Assembly (NCBI GenBank): GCA_014237975.1
Contig: JABACA010000007.1
Coordinates: forward strand, 1 to 64,000
From: Mariniblastus sp.
GTDB lineage: Bacteria; Planctomycetota; Planctomycetia; Pirellulales; Pirellulaceae
Length of the DNA stretch: 64,000 nt
Direction of reading: 5' to 3'
Position 1 is the stretch's first letter; each line of letters starts with the position of its first letter. The notes under the pieces were generated by a model. It was not told the DNA's origin. It did not search any database and saw nothing but the letters and a program-made list of their open reading frames with translations. Shown here in pieces: positions 38,937 to 49,711 of the stretch. Both the position numbers and the translations under genes were made by a program.

Positions 38937-39962
38937 TCAGGGAACTATTGTATTGATTTCCCGGCCATCGGCCGTACCCAAAGCACGCCAAATCGACAGG
39001 TCAATCGATTCAGAAACAAACTCAATGGACCCGTCCATCCGGGCAAAATTAACACCGGCTGGGTGAAAGCTGCGAGCCGTCACGGCCGCGTAGGTCGGGC
39101 GGCTCATATCACGTCCTTCCTGTTGCGAGTTATAGTCGATATCGTAGACAACACCGTTATAGGTATACCTGACCTCGGTGTTGGGTGAAAAGACCGTCGT
39201 AAATCCCGCATGGTGTACCCGTCCATCACACCAGACCGTGTGGCCACTGTTGTCCGATTTTGCGCTGCCCAGCTTGAGTTCTACATCGGTCGCGGAAATC
39301 GACGCAAAATCGTCAGGGCTGGACGGTACCACCGTGTTGATCGACGCGTGATTTCGAATATAGCTGGTAAAGGATTTGACTTCCGATGCCATCAAGGTGT
39401 TACTGGTCCCATCGACCATACTGGCCATACGAGTACTATACGAAACACGAAACGCCCCGTCTCCCGAATCACCGGTAACGGGATCAAAGATAAACCAACT
39501 GCCCAGGTTAAACCCGTAACTCGTGGAATGAACGTAGGGCAATCCGTCCTGGTAACGAAGCCCTGAGTTCGGATCACTGGCACAGGAATAGACGGGCACT
39601 CCCAACGGCGGGACTCCCGTTACAACTTGGTCATGCCAATCCTTCGTTAGGTCGATCAAGTTGGCCGCATTGACCTGCTCCATCATGGGGAGGATCTTGC
39701 CGTGGATCGACCAGGAACCACGAACGGGTTCTGTCAGTTCGGCATCAAAACTGGTGGGGAATCTCTGCAATGCCGATTCGTAATTGTGAACTGCAATGGA
39801 AATCTGCCGAAGGTTATTGGCGCATTGGGTTCGCCGTGCCGCTTCGCGCACCATTTGCACGGCCGGTAACAACATGCCGATCAGAATCCCCACGATGGCA
39901 ATCACTACCAGCAACTCAACAAGCGTAAATCCTTGACGTTGGAGCGGCTGTATCCTGTTCAT
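38937..39962 (-). CDS. DUF1559 domain prepilin-like protein
   Basis: [55 protein letters not shown]-terminal [16 protein letters not shown]. Confidence 0.93.
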   Translation of the reverse strand: MNRIQPLQRQGFTLVELLVVIAIVGILIGMLLPAVQMVREAARRTQCANNLRQISIAVHNYESALQRFPTSFDAELTEPVRGSWSIHGKILPMMEQVNAANLIDLTKDWHDQVVTGVPPLGVPVYSCASDPNSGLRYQDGLPYVHSTSYGFNLGSWFIFDPVTGDSGDGAFRVSYSTRMASMVDGTSNTLMASEVKSFTSYIRNHASINTVVPSSPDDFASISATDVELKLGSAKSDNSGHTVWCDGRVHHAGFTTVFSPNTEVRYTYNGVVYDIDYNSQQEGRDMSRPTYAAVTARSFHPAGVNFARMDGSIEFVSESIDLSIWRALGTADGREINTIVP

Positions 39963-40479
39963 AGTTCAATTTTCTTCTAGTGATCTCCGAGTTGCAAGAG
40001 AGACCTGCCTAAAGGGCTGGAAGAATCGCCGATTTTGATTCGGTTTTAAGGGCAGAACCCGCTGGGAAGGCCGTTCCAAACAGCAACCAACTGCTCGATT
40101 GGACCGACTGGAATTCAACCTCGCAATGGCAGGCCTTGGTCACGCCATATCGAAAGCGGCAAATCAGGTACGGCGAGAACCCATGGCCTGGATGAGGGAC
40201 TTAGCGTCTCGGCGTTTCCCTGCAAGGTGTGAGTCGGCACACCAAGTCCGTTGGGTCATTTTCCGGCATGAAAATTTCAGCTTTATTTTCGGTCCCCGGA
40301 TAGGAAGAGTTGGTACAATTCGATAAGTTTAAGCGACCAGTACACAGGTTTCCTGATGATTGTCGTTACCATCAATCAGTTGTCCTGCGACGTCGACATG
40401 TCGAACTTGGAACAGTTCGTATCTGTGACAAATTTCATGGACGAATGCTCGTCATACCAGACAATGGCTTAACTATTTA

Positions 40480-43278
40480 ATGAACGTTTACAGCCGCGCT
40501 TATATTGAGAGTCTTTTTGAAGATTATCAGCAGGACCCAACGTCACTGCCCGTTGAGTGGCGCGAGTTTTTCAAAAACTTTGACCCGTCTTTGGAATCGG
40601 ACGCGAACGCGGTCCCCACTACGCCTGGATTGTTGGGTGGAAATCAATCCAATCGTCGGCAAGTTGCCCAGTTACAAGACCGGGTCGATCAGCTAATTCG
40701 TGGATTTCGAGTACGAGGTCATCTCGAGGCCAAGATTGATCCATTGGGGCGACCGAGGGAGACAAACCGGGAATTGAATCCGGCCTCGTATGGTCTACTG
40801 AAAAGTGACTTCCAAAAAAAGTTCTCCGCCCGAACGATTTTCGGTGAGAACTTCAGAACCCTTGAGGAGATCGTCAACCAATTGCGGCAAACCTATTGTC
40901 GATCGATCGGGGTGCAGTTCATGCACATTGATGATCACGGAGTCCGCACATGGCTACAGTCGCGCATGGAGTCCTCTCGCAACCGAATTGATTTATCACG
41001 AGAAACCCAGGTCCGCATTCTAACACGGCTGACGGACGCGGTAATTTTTGAAGAATTTGTCCGAAAGAAATTTGTCGGCGCCAAGACATTTTCTCTGGAA
41101 GGGGCTGAAACGCTGATTCCGCTATTGGACCTTACTTTGGAACATGCGGCGGAACATGGCGTCATCGAGGTCGTAATTGGAATGGCACACCGCGGTCGTT
41201 TGAATGTGCTCGCCAATGTTATGGATAAGCGCGCCCAGAATATTTTCTGGAGTTTTGATGATCCAGACCCAGAGTTAAACCGCGGTCGAGGAGATGTGCT
41301 GTACCATTTGGGGCACAGCAGCGATTGGACAACCGCAGCAGGCAAAAAAGTGCATCTTTCACTCTGCTTTAACCCAAGTCACCTTGAGTTTGTCGATCCA
41401 GTGGCCATCGGGCGGTGTCGTGCAAAACAGGACCGGGTCAACGATGTTCGTCGAGAGAAGGGCATGACGATTCTGATTCATGGCGACGCTGCATTTGCTG
41501 GAGAAGGAATTGTTCAGGAGACCCTCAACCTCAGTCAACTGGATGCCTACTCGACGGGGGGAACTCTTCATGTGATTGTCAACAACCAGGTCGGATTTAC
41601 GACCGAACCCGAGTTGGGTCGATCTACGACTTATGCCAGTGACGTCGCCAAGATGCTTCAAATCCCCATTTTCCATGTCAACGGCGAAGATCCCGAAGCC
41701 GTTGCTCAGGTGGTCAGCCTGGCCATGAAGTTCCGAGATGAATTTCATCGCGACGTCGTCATTGACATGTACTGCTATCGACGACTGGGGCACAACGAAT
41801 CGGATGAGCCACGGTTCACACAACCCGGGATGTACAAGGTCATTGACAGCCGGCCAACGATCCGGGATTCGTTTCTGGAACGCATGCTGAAAATGCAAAA
41901 GATTACCCAGGCTCAGGCAAACGAAATTGCCGAGGTTCGCCGCCGGGAACTGCAGGAAGAATTTGATTCTGCCAAAGCCGAGAAGTTCACTTCTGACGCC
42001 CAGGTCGGCGGCGGTTATTGGGAAGGATATTACGGCGGGCTTGAGCGGGATGATGACAACGTCGATACGGGCGTCCCGATGGGAAAGCTGACCTACGTCA
42101 TTAACCAGCTGGCAGAACTGCCGGCCTCATTCAACATCAACCGAAAACTGAAGAGAAGCCTCAGTGCGAGGAAAGAGATGGCCGAAGGGAAACGCCCAAT
42201 CGATTGGGCAACGGCCGAATTGGCTGCCTTTGGATCACTTGCCGTTGAAGGGCATCGGATTCGAATGTCGGGTCAGGACTCTGGGCGCGGCACTTTCAGT
42301 CAACGACACGCGGTGCTGGCAGATCACGCAACGGGAGAGATCTATGTGCCATTGCAACACATCAGTGATGACCAGGCCCCAGTTGATATTTTCAACAGTC
42401 CGCTCAGCGAAGGCAGCGTCCTTGGTTTTGAGTATGGCTACAGCCTTGACTCGCCTGAAAGCCTGGTTTGCTGGGAAGCTCAGTTTGGTGATTTCTGGAA
42501 TGCGGCCCAAGTCATTGTGGACCAGTTCATTACGAGTGCCGAAGACAAGTGGGCCCGTTTGAGTGGATTGACACTGCTGCTGCCGCACGGCTTCGAAGGG
42601 GCGGGTCCGGAACATTGCAGTGCGCGGGTCGAAAGGTTTCTGACGTTGGCAGCTGAGCACAACATCCAGATCGTCAATCCAACTACGGCAGCCCAGTATT
42701 TTCACCTGTTGCGTCGACAAGTTAAACGCAAATGGCGAAAACCGCTGATCGTGTTGACTCCGAAAAGCCTGCTGCGCGAACCGAAAATCATGTCCAATTT
42801 GGACGAGTTCTATTCTGGTACATTCCAACGTGTCATTGCTGACACGGAAGTGCCTGGGCATAACGCACCGGATAGAATCATTTTGGCCAATGGAAAAATC
42901 AGCGTGGAGCTAATCAAGGAGCGCCAGAAAACGAAGCGAACGGATGTTGCCATCATTCGACTAGAACAATTGTATCCCTTGCCATTCACGCAAATTCAGG
43001 AGATTTTGGGATGCTATCCGCCGGGCACTCCGGTCTACTGGGTTCAGGAAGAACCCAGCAACATGGGCGCCTGGTATTTCATGAAAGTAAAATGGGATGA
43101 ATTCGAACTATGCCGAAACTGGCCGCTGCAGGTTATCAGTCGGCCCGAGTCGGCCAGCCCCTCTACCGGTTCAAAAAAAACCCATCAAATCGAACAGGAA
43201 GAACTAATAAAGGCTGCGTTGGGAACACCCTTGAGAAAGATTGCGAAAGCACAGCCCACAGTTCGACAGAATGATTGA
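40480..43278 (+). CDS. sucA: 2-oxoglutarate dehydrogenase E1 component
   Basis: SRAYIESLFEDYQQDPTSLPVEWREFF, GMAHRGRLNVLANV, HGDAAFAGEGIVQETLNLS, YCYRRLGHNESDEPRFTQPGMY. Confidence 0.96.
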   Translation: MNVYSRAYIESLFEDYQQDPTSLPVEWREFFKNFDPSLESDANAVPTTPGLLGGNQSNRRQVAQLQDRVDQLIRGFRVRGHLEAKIDPLGRPRETNRELNPASYGLLKSDFQKKFSARTIFGENFRTLEEIVNQLRQTYCRSIGVQFMHIDDHGVRTWLQSRMESSRNRIDLSRETQVRILTRLTDAVIFEEFVRKKFVGAKTFSLEGAETLIPLLDLTLEHAAEHGVIEVVIGMAHRGRLNVLANVMDKRAQNIFWSFDDPDPELNRGRGDVLYHLGHSSDWTTAAGKKVHLSLCFNPSHLEFVDPVAIGRCRAKQDRVNDVRREKGMTILIHGDAAFAGEGIVQETLNLSQLDAYSTGGTLHVIVNNQVGFTTEPELGRSTTYASDVAKMLQIPIFHVNGEDPEAVAQVVSLAMKFRDEFHRDVVIDMYCYRRLGHNESDEPRFTQPGMYKVIDSRPTIRDSFLERMLKMQKITQAQANEIAEVRRRELQEEFDSAKAEKFTSDAQVGGGYWEGYYGGLERDDDNVDTGVPMGKLTYVINQLAELPASFNINRKLKRSLSARKEMAEGKRPIDWATAELAAFGSLAVEGHRIRMSGQDSGRGTFSQRHAVLADHATGEIYVPLQHISDDQAPVDIFNSPLSEGSVLGFEYGYSLDSPESLVCWEAQFGDFWNAAQVIVDQFITSAEDKWARLSGLTLLLPHGFEGAGPEHCSARVERFLTLAAEHNIQIVNPTTAAQYFHLLRRQVKRKWRKPLIVLTPKSLLREPKIMSNLDEFYSGTFQRVIADTEVPGHNAPDRIILANGKISVELIKERQKTKRTDVAIIRLEQLYPLPFTQIQEILGCYPPGTPVYWVQEEPSNMGAWYFMKVKWDEFELCRNWPLQVISRPESASPSTGSKKTHQIEQEELIKAALGTPLRKIAKAQPTVRQND

Positions 43279-43385
43279 TGAGATCTGTTAGCGTCGTTGG
43301 TCTCCATTGCGAACTTTAGAATCAACCGTCAGTCATGAAACTAGACTTGGAATCACGCATTCATCGATTCGAAACGGAAACTAAT

Positions 43386-44624
43386 ATGTTCGAAATCAAA
43401 GTACCTGCATTTGGCGAATCCATCCAGGAAGTTCAAGTTGCAACTTGGTTAAAAAAAATTGGTGATTGGGTTGATCGGGATGAGGATCTGGTCGAATTAG
43501 ATTCCGAAAAAGCTTCCCAGGCACTGGCATCGCCAGAAGCAGGGATACTAAAGGAAATCAAAGTATCCGATGGAGAATTCGCCAACGTCGGCGATGTCCT
43601 CTGCACGATGCAGGCTGCAGAAAAACCAGATGCTGCCCAGGCAACATCATCCTCGGCTGGTTCAACCGCGGCGATCGACTCTGGGGTATCGCCAGACGCT
43701 GCCGCGTGGATCATGCCAGCCGCAGAGCGGGTATTGAACGAATACAAGATTTCGGCAGACGCGATAAAGCCAACTGGCCCCGGTGGCCGTTTACTTAAAG
43801 AGGATGTAATGCGTTACATCGAATCTACCGGGCTCAAACCGGACGACAAACCGGTTCCAGTCGACACAACGGACAGTCATCCAACCAGCGAATTTGAAGA
43901 CGAGATGATTTCACTGCATGGCGCCCGCGATGACTCGGTAAAACCGATGAGCATGATACGTCGCACGATTGCTGCGCGACTGGTCGAAGCACAACACTCT
44001 GCTGCGCTGCTGACCACATTCAACGAAATTGACATGCAACCAGTAATGGAATTACGAAAAAAATACAAAGAACCCTTTCTTGAAAAACACGGTGTAAAAC
44101 TTGGTTTCATGTCATTTTTCACCAAGGCGGCTGTGGAAGCCTTGAAACGATTCCCCACGGTCAATTCCGAACTCCGCGGCAACGATGTCGTCTCGCGAAA
44201 TTACTATGATATCGGGATCGCCATCGGTGGCGGAAAAGGACTGGTCGTTCCGGTCATTAAGAGTGTCGAACGATGCAGTTTTGCCGATATCGAACGACAA
44301 ATTGGTCAGTATGCCGCGTTGGCCCAAGAGAATCGAATTGGACCGAATGACCTGACTGGCGGCACGTTCACGATCAGCAATGGTGGTGTTTACGGATCGT
44401 TACTTTCGACACCCATCGTCAACCCTCCTCAAAGCGGGATTCTTGGTTTACACACCATTCAGGAACGACCTATCGCATTCAATGGCGAGGTGGTCATCCG
44501 ACCCATGATGTATATCGCTTTGACCTATGACCATCGACTTATCGATGGACGTGAAGCAGTAGGATTTCTTAAGACCATCAAGGAAGTATTGGAAGAACCT
44601 GCTCGATTGTTTCTGGAAGTCTAG
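43386..44624 (+). CDS. sucB: Dihydrolipoyllysine succinyltransferase (E2)
   Basis: Lipoyl motif [12 protein letters not shown]3-binding domain [12 protein letters not shown]...[13 protein letters not shown], catalytic [18 protein letters not shown] at 43386 preferred. Confidence 0.95.
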   Translation: MFEIKVPAFGESIQEVQVATWLKKIGDWVDRDEDLVELDSEKASQALASPEAGILKEIKVSDGEFANVGDVLCTMQAAEKPDAAQATSSSAGSTAAIDSGVSPDAAAWIMPAAERVLNEYKISADAIKPTGPGGRLLKEDVMRYIESTGLKPDDKPVPVDTTDSHPTSEFEDEMISLHGARDDSVKPMSMIRRTIAARLVEAQHSAALLTTFNEIDMQPVMELRKKYKEPFLEKHGVKLGFMSFFTKAAVEALKRFPTVNSELRGNDVVSRNYYDIGIAIGGGKGLVVPVIKSVERCSFADIERQIGQYAALAQENRIGPNDLTGGTFTISNGGVYGSLLSTPIVNPPQSGILGLHTIQERPIAFNGEVVIRPMMYIALTYDHRLIDGREAVGFLKTIKEVLEEPARLFLEV

Positions 44625-44702
44625 CTGCCGGTTGCAGTTATTACGAACGAAAGCTGAGTTACATTCGGAGGTGTCCCTCTGATATTTTTACTGGGTAAAC
44701 TA

Positions 44703-46088
44703 ATGTCAAACCGTTTCGACCTTGTTGTAGTGGGTGGTGGACCAGGAGGTTATGTTGCGGCAATCCGCGCAGCACAACTCGGCTTGGACACCGCGGTGAT
44801 CGATGAGAACGAGGAAAAGGGAGGAACATGCTTGCGTGTAGGTTGTATTCCCAGCAAAGCACTGTTGGAATCCAGTCACCTTTTCGTGGAAGCCCGCGAT
44901 CACATGGCGGAGCACGGGATCGCCGCCAGTCTGGTTGAATTAAATATTGCAACCATGATGCAACGAAAAACGAAGGTCGTCAAAACCTTGACCGGTGGCA
45001 TCAAAATGCTGTTGAAGAAGAATGGCGTCAAGTCGATTACTGGTAGGGGCAGACTAAAGGGTAACGGCGAAATCGAAGTGACAGGGCCGGACAAAGAAAC
45101 GATCCAAGCCGATAAAATCCTGTTGGCCACTGGCAGCATACCGATGATGCTGCCTGGGATTGAATTCGATGACCATTTTGTGGGAGACAGCACCACGGCA
45201 TTATCCTATAGCAAGGTTCCCGGGAAACTTGTTGTGATTGGTGGTGGCTATATCGGTTTGGAGTTGGGATCCGTCTGGGCACGACTGGGCGCAGAAGTGG
45301 TCGTATTGGAAGCAATGGATAATGTGCTGGGTGGTCTCGATCAGGAAATCGCAAGGATGGCTCGACGCACGTTTGAAAAGCAGGGCATTCAATTCCACAC
45401 GGGCATGTACGTGGAGTCCGCAAGACATGATGGAACTGATTGCATCGTGACATGCAAAGGTGCTGAGCCGATTCAATGTGATCGAGTGTTGCTGGCCACT
45501 GGGCGAGTCCCCAACACCAAAGACATTGGTCTTGAAACGGCCAATATTGCAACCAACCAGAAGGGTTTTATTGAAGTCAATGAAACCTTTGAAACCTCCA
45601 CTCCAGGGATCTTTGCAGTGGGAGACTGCGTTGGAGATCCAATGTTGGCTCACAAGGCTTCCGAGGAGGGAATCGCCTGTGTCGAGAACATCGTAACTGG
45701 ATACGGGCATGTTGATTACAACACAATCCCTGCCATCATTTACACCCACCCCGAAATCGCATCGGTAGGTAAAACCGAAGAGCAACTGAAAGCTGAGGGA
45801 CAAGAATACAAAAAAGGTGTTTCTCCGTTCGGTGCCAATGGCCGGGCACGTGCGCTGGGTGCTACCGACGGGAAAATCAAAATCCTGGCCGACCAAAATA
45901 CAGATCGCATCCTGGGGGTCCACGCCATCGGTGCCCAAGCGGGTGACTTGATTGCCGAGGCGGCCGTGGCCATGTCTTTCGGAGCTTCAAGTGAGGACTT
46001 GGCTCGTTGTTGCCATGCACATCCGACACTTTCTGAAATCATGCAGGAAGCTGCGATGGCCGTTGATGGTCGAGCGATCCACAGTTGA
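44703..46088 (+). CDS. lpdA: Dihydrolipoyl dehydrogenase (E3)
   Basis: FDLVVVGGGPGGYVAAIRAAQLG, GGTCLRVGCIPSKALL, ATGRVPNT, HAHPTLSEIMQEAA. Confidence 0.97.
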   Translation: MSNRFDLVVVGGGPGGYVAAIRAAQLGLDTAVIDENEEKGGTCLRVGCIPSKALLESSHLFVEARDHMAEHGIAASLVELNIATMMQRKTKVVKTLTGGIKMLLKKNGVKSITGRGRLKGNGEIEVTGPDKETIQADKILLATGSIPMMLPGIEFDDHFVGDSTTALSYSKVPGKLVVIGGGYIGLELGSVWARLGAEVVVLEAMDNVLGGLDQEIARMARRTFEKQGIQFHTGMYVESARHDGTDCIVTCKGAEPIQCDRVLLATGRVPNTKDIGLETANIATNQKGFIEVNETFETSTPGIFAVGDCVGDPMLAHKASEEGIACVENIVTGYGHVDYNTIPAIIYTHPEIASVGKTEEQLKAEGQEYKKGVSPFGANGRARALGATDGKIKILADQNTDRILGVHAIGAQAGDLIAEAAVAMSFGASSEDLARCCHAHPTLSEIMQEAAMAVDGRAIHS

Positions 46089-46305
46089 GGTCAGGTTGGT
46101 TATCCGCCAGGCCATTCAAGTCCAGCCAACGAATCCAGGCTTATTGGCATTGCGAGGTTCATTGGCAAGTCGGTTTTGCTAGCAGTCGCATCCTGTCAAT
46201 TTCTGGTAGCGTCAAGGAAAAACAGCCTAGACGATTGATGCAATAGCCTCTAATTTTCCGCGTGCTGATGCAGCCCAATTTTTTTCCTGCGCAAATGGTA
46301 GGCCA

Positions 46306-47112
46306 ATGGCAAAACCAATCTTATGGACATTTCGTTTCAGCCTGCTCTTTCTGTTCGCGATGACTCCACTATTGTCCGCGCAGGATTTCCGAATTGAGAC
46401 AGAGCTCTACGTTGGTGATTCCACCAAATCTAGCTCCCGCAATGTCACTGTTTTTTCGGATTCATTGGTCTACGACTTTTTGATGTCCGATACGGCAGTT
46501 TCGGAGCCGGTTCAAATTACAGTTTTCGATCGAACGGAAAAAAAGTTTATCCTGATCGACATGCAGCAGAAAATCCGACTCGAACTGGAACGTGCACAGT
46601 TAATTAAACTCCTCGAAGGATTGCGAACAGAAACGATGCAAAATGAATCTGTTCGATTCATGGCCGACATCCAATTCAAGGAAGAATTTGACGTAACCTC
46701 AGGGGTTGTCGAAGCCAAAACCGACTTGATCCGCTATGAGCTTAAAGGAAACCACCCCGCCGACTCGACGATCTTACCGGCCTATCATGACTTTTTGGAT
46801 CATTACACAATGCTCGGCGCGTCGGATCCGCAACGGTTTCCACCCTTTGCCAGAATGAAATTCAATCAGGTCATAAAAAAATACGGTTGGATTCCGACCG
46901 AAGTAACTCTTACTGTCGGTACGAACGAAGTATTCCAGCGTGCCATCAAAGCCCGTACCCAACACACGCTAAATATGAACCTGTCGGACCGCGATCGGGA
47001 ACGGATCCAGTTGGCCAAACGTTGTTGGATGAATTACAAGATAGTGAGCATGGCAGAATTCAGAGGATTACCAAAACTAGTAAAGGACGATGCCACGACT
47101 AAAAAGCAATAA
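46306..47112 (+). CDS. Hypothetical secreted protein
   Basis: Signal peptide-like ILWTFRFSLLFLFAMTPLLSAQD; no recognised domain. Confidence 0.7.
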   Translation: MAKPILWTFRFSLLFLFAMTPLLSAQDFRIETELYVGDSTKSSSRNVTVFSDSLVYDFLMSDTAVSEPVQITVFDRTEKKFILIDMQQKIRLELERAQLIKLLEGLRTETMQNESVRFMADIQFKEEFDVTSGVVEAKTDLIRYELKGNHPADSTILPAYHDFLDHYTMLGASDPQRFPPFARMKFNQVIKKYGWIPTEVTLTVGTNEVFQRAIKARTQHTLNMNLSDRDRERIQLAKRCWMNYKIVSMAEFRGLPKLVKDDATTKKQ

Positions 47113-47130
47113 AACAACATGGCCCTGGAA

Positions 47131-47161
47131 TTAATAGCGGAGATTTAACGTCCGTTATTAA
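47131..47161 (+). terminator. Hairpin downstream of 46306-47112 (possible terminator)
   Basis: TTAATAGCGGA(GATTTAACG)TCCGTTATTAA, 11-bp stem with one G-U pair; a long T tract follows only about 25 nt later. Confidence 0.4.
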
Positions 47162-47500
47162 TGTTGAGTGTCATACAAAACCATTTTTTTTTGCGAACAG
47201 CAGGAACTTAAGGTAACCTAAGGGCAATATTCATTCTACTTTTTGTGGATTTCCTCGCTAACTCCGAAACTTTTTACAATCATCTTGATTTAATAAGTGG
47301 CGAGTTTTTCTCCTGAGTAATGGCACCCATTCATAAGACCCTCCGACATACACAATCAAACAGGCCTGACAAGGCATTCAACTGCAGTTTTGGTTCCTGA
47401 TTTGACCTTATAGACATTAATTTTTTTGACGCCATTTCAGGCGTTGGCGAAAACGATGGCGTTATTGAATGTTCTTCGTCGAGTATAGCGAGGACGTGGT

Positions 47501-48139
47501 ATGATCGAGATTAAACACAAATCGACCGGTGAGGTCTTGCACACAGTTGATGGAGACAGTCTCAGAGGCTGTCGTTTAAAGTGTATTGATTTACGGGGTG
47601 CTGATTTTCAAAACCAGGATCTCAGTAAAAGTTATCTCAGTGGCTGTAGCCTGAGTGAAGCCAATTTGCGAACGGCCAATCTTTCTAACACAAAGATACT
47701 TAACTGTGTCGCTCAACGAACTGATTTTACTAACGCGAATTTGTCAAATGCCGACCTGAGCGATAATGTCCTGGACGTATCCAGATTTGTCAAAGTCAAT
47801 GCAAAAGGATGCAAGTTCCGTCACGCTAAAATCAATGGTGCCGATTTTTCCGAGGGCAACCTGGACGGCACAGATTTTTTCTTTTCCGAACTTCGAAGCA
47901 ATTTCACGGCTGCCAGCTTAATAGGTGCCAACCTGTTTGGAGCTGATATGTGCAACGCTGATTTCACCAGGGCCGACCTGCGGAAATCTATCATGACCGA
48001 CTGCAAGATATTGGGCGCTAAATTCGAGTATGCCAAACTGCAAGGATCAATTGGCACCAATGGGCATCCGTGGGGCTTTAGCTCCAAGAATTTACCAAAA
48101 AAACAATGGTGGAAGATCTGGTCCAGCGCTGCCAGTTAG
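47501..48139 (+). CDS. Pentapeptide repeat protein
   Basis: A(D/N)LxX repeats: RGADFQNQDLSKSYLSGCSLSEANLRTANLS...NANLSNADLSDN...NGADFSEGNLDGTDF...IGANLFGADMCNADFTRADLRKS. Confidence 0.92.
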   Translation: MIEIKHKSTGEVLHTVDGDSLRGCRLKCIDLRGADFQNQDLSKSYLSGCSLSEANLRTANLSNTKILNCVAQRTDFTNANLSNADLSDNVLDVSRFVKVNAKGCKFRHAKINGADFSEGNLDGTDFFFSELRSNFTAASLIGANLFGADMCNADFTRADLRKSIMTDCKILGAKFEYAKLQGSIGTNGHPWGFSSKNLPKKQWWKIWSSAAS

Positions 48140-48173
48140 CCTCGGATAAAATCAGGCTGCCGTGTTTCAACCG

Positions 48174-48209
48174 GTAGCCCACCAACCGGCTTTTGGTTGG
48201 TCCGGCTAC
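48174..48209. other. Long intergenic hairpin downstream of pentapeptide repeat gene
   Basis: GTAGCC-C-ACCAACC(GGCTTTT)GGTTGGT-CC-GGCTAC; 13 paired positions with a small internal bulge; no adjacent T tract. Confidence 0.55.
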
Positions 48210-48842
48210 TATTGGAATTCCGCGAGCATTTCGCCAGCTTGGGAATCGCTCGATACTGATGCAGTACTCACCGATCCGAATTTTTCTTGCTGCCGGGATG
48301 CCGACCATTCCCCAAGACTCAATCGGTACCGCGCCGCCCCCACGATTCCCGATCGAGCTGCTGTAAACGACACTAATAAATTAATGGAATAGGTAATTAA
48401 GTCAGGGTTCGTGATGAACCCCAATCAACAACCAATCGGCACGGGCACTCCATGAAATTGGCTTAAAACGGCCTTTTTTTTTGGAAATTCGCCCCGCTTA
48501 CTCGGCTTTGTCACCATTACTGGGAAACAGGCATACTAATTTAGAGCTGGACGGTTAAACTCTAGGGAAAATCCAAATCCCGAGTCAAAATCTAGTCGAA
48601 AAACATCGCCCGCGTGTCGATGGATTAATCGATTTCAATGCATTATCGTTTGCTGGAGTTGCATTGGATCTAGAAAATTTGGCCCTACCGAATCTGGTTG
48701 TTACTGCAAGCTGCATTTGAATCGTCATCCGAATCCACGAGTTTGTTAGATTTGGTCATCGGGAACATTTGTTTTCGGTATCACAACAGATTTCCGACAC
48801 CTTCAAAACAACCCGTTTTGCCAACTTGGGCACCTCCCGTCA

Positions 48843-49703
48843 ATGGAACAGATTCCGAAAGCTGATAATCCCGAGGCACTGCACCAGCAATTGCTTCGCT
48901 CATTCACGGAATTTGAACTTTCATTCCGTCGCCGATTCCCGGTCATCTGGCTAACAACCCTGTTAGCGCCTTTTGTCATTTCAGCAGGATTGATTGTTTT
49001 TTTTGGTTTGACGGACGGTTGGGGTTTTTCCAGAAAGCTGGTTGGCCATGCCTTGATGACTTTTTTCGTCTTCGGCCGCTTGATCATTCTATGCGGGCTG
49101 GAATCGAATGCCGATGACACCTACCGGATTGCACTCTCTCCCGCCGTCCTGTTTGGCCTGGTCACGTACCTCGACTTCATGGTGGCTTTGTTTGTTACGT
49201 TTCATATGGGGTTCTTGTTTAGGATCCCCTACGTTGGACCGAAAGTAGCCATGTTGGTGTGGGATGGCCGATTTATTCTTAATGCCCAACCCTGGGTAAA
49301 ACGGGTTGCGTTTCTGGGGCTTGTCATATTTGTGATTTTCCCAACGTCGACAACGGGCAGCATCGGCGGTTCCATTTTTGGACGATTATTGGGCCTCAGT
49401 CGCTATATGATCGTTTTGGGGATTCTGTTTGGCAGCATGATTGGCAATGCCATCATGTACATTTTTGCGAAACAGATTAACCAATACATAACACCTGATA
49501 ATGTATGGATCAAAGTTGTCGGGGTGCTGGTTTTGGTCGGCTTGTTTGCTTTAGTTGAAATACGATATCGATTCGTCAAGCGGAAGTACATGGCCGCCGC
49601 AAAATCGAGAGTCGAAAAATTGAGTGAACCTCAAACCGCCGATTCTGACTTGACGCAAACAACCGACGAGAATTTAGTCAATCAAGAACCACGCGAAAGT
49701 TAG
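48843..49703 (+). CDS. Multi-pass membrane protein, hypothetical
   Basis: 286 aa with several hydrophobic segments (LTTLLAPFVISAGLIVFFGL, VAFLGLVIFVIFP, VVGVLVLVGLFALVEI). Confidence 0.7.
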   Translation: MEQIPKADNPEALHQQLLRSFTEFELSFRRRFPVIWLTTLLAPFVISAGLIVFFGLTDGWGFSRKLVGHALMTFFVFGRLIILCGLESNADDTYRIALSPAVLFGLVTYLDFMVALFVTFHMGFLFRIPYVGPKVAMLVWDGRFILNAQPWVKRVAFLGLVIFVIFPTSTTGSIGGSIFGRLLGLSRYMIVLGILFGSMIGNAIMYIFAKQINQYITPDNVWIKVVGVLVLVGLFALVEIRYRFVKRKYMAAAKSRVEKLSEPQTADSDLTQTTDENLVNQEPRES

Positions 49704-49711
49704 TTGATCGA

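Noticed and set aside
41359-41898. 179-aa antisense ORF over sucA
   Set aside because: Antisense shadow; no domain signal and sucA is unambiguous.
48162-48392. 76-aa ORF in the gap after the pentapeptide gene
   Set aside because: Crosses the strong hairpin at 48174-48209, no motif or plausible initiation signal recognised.
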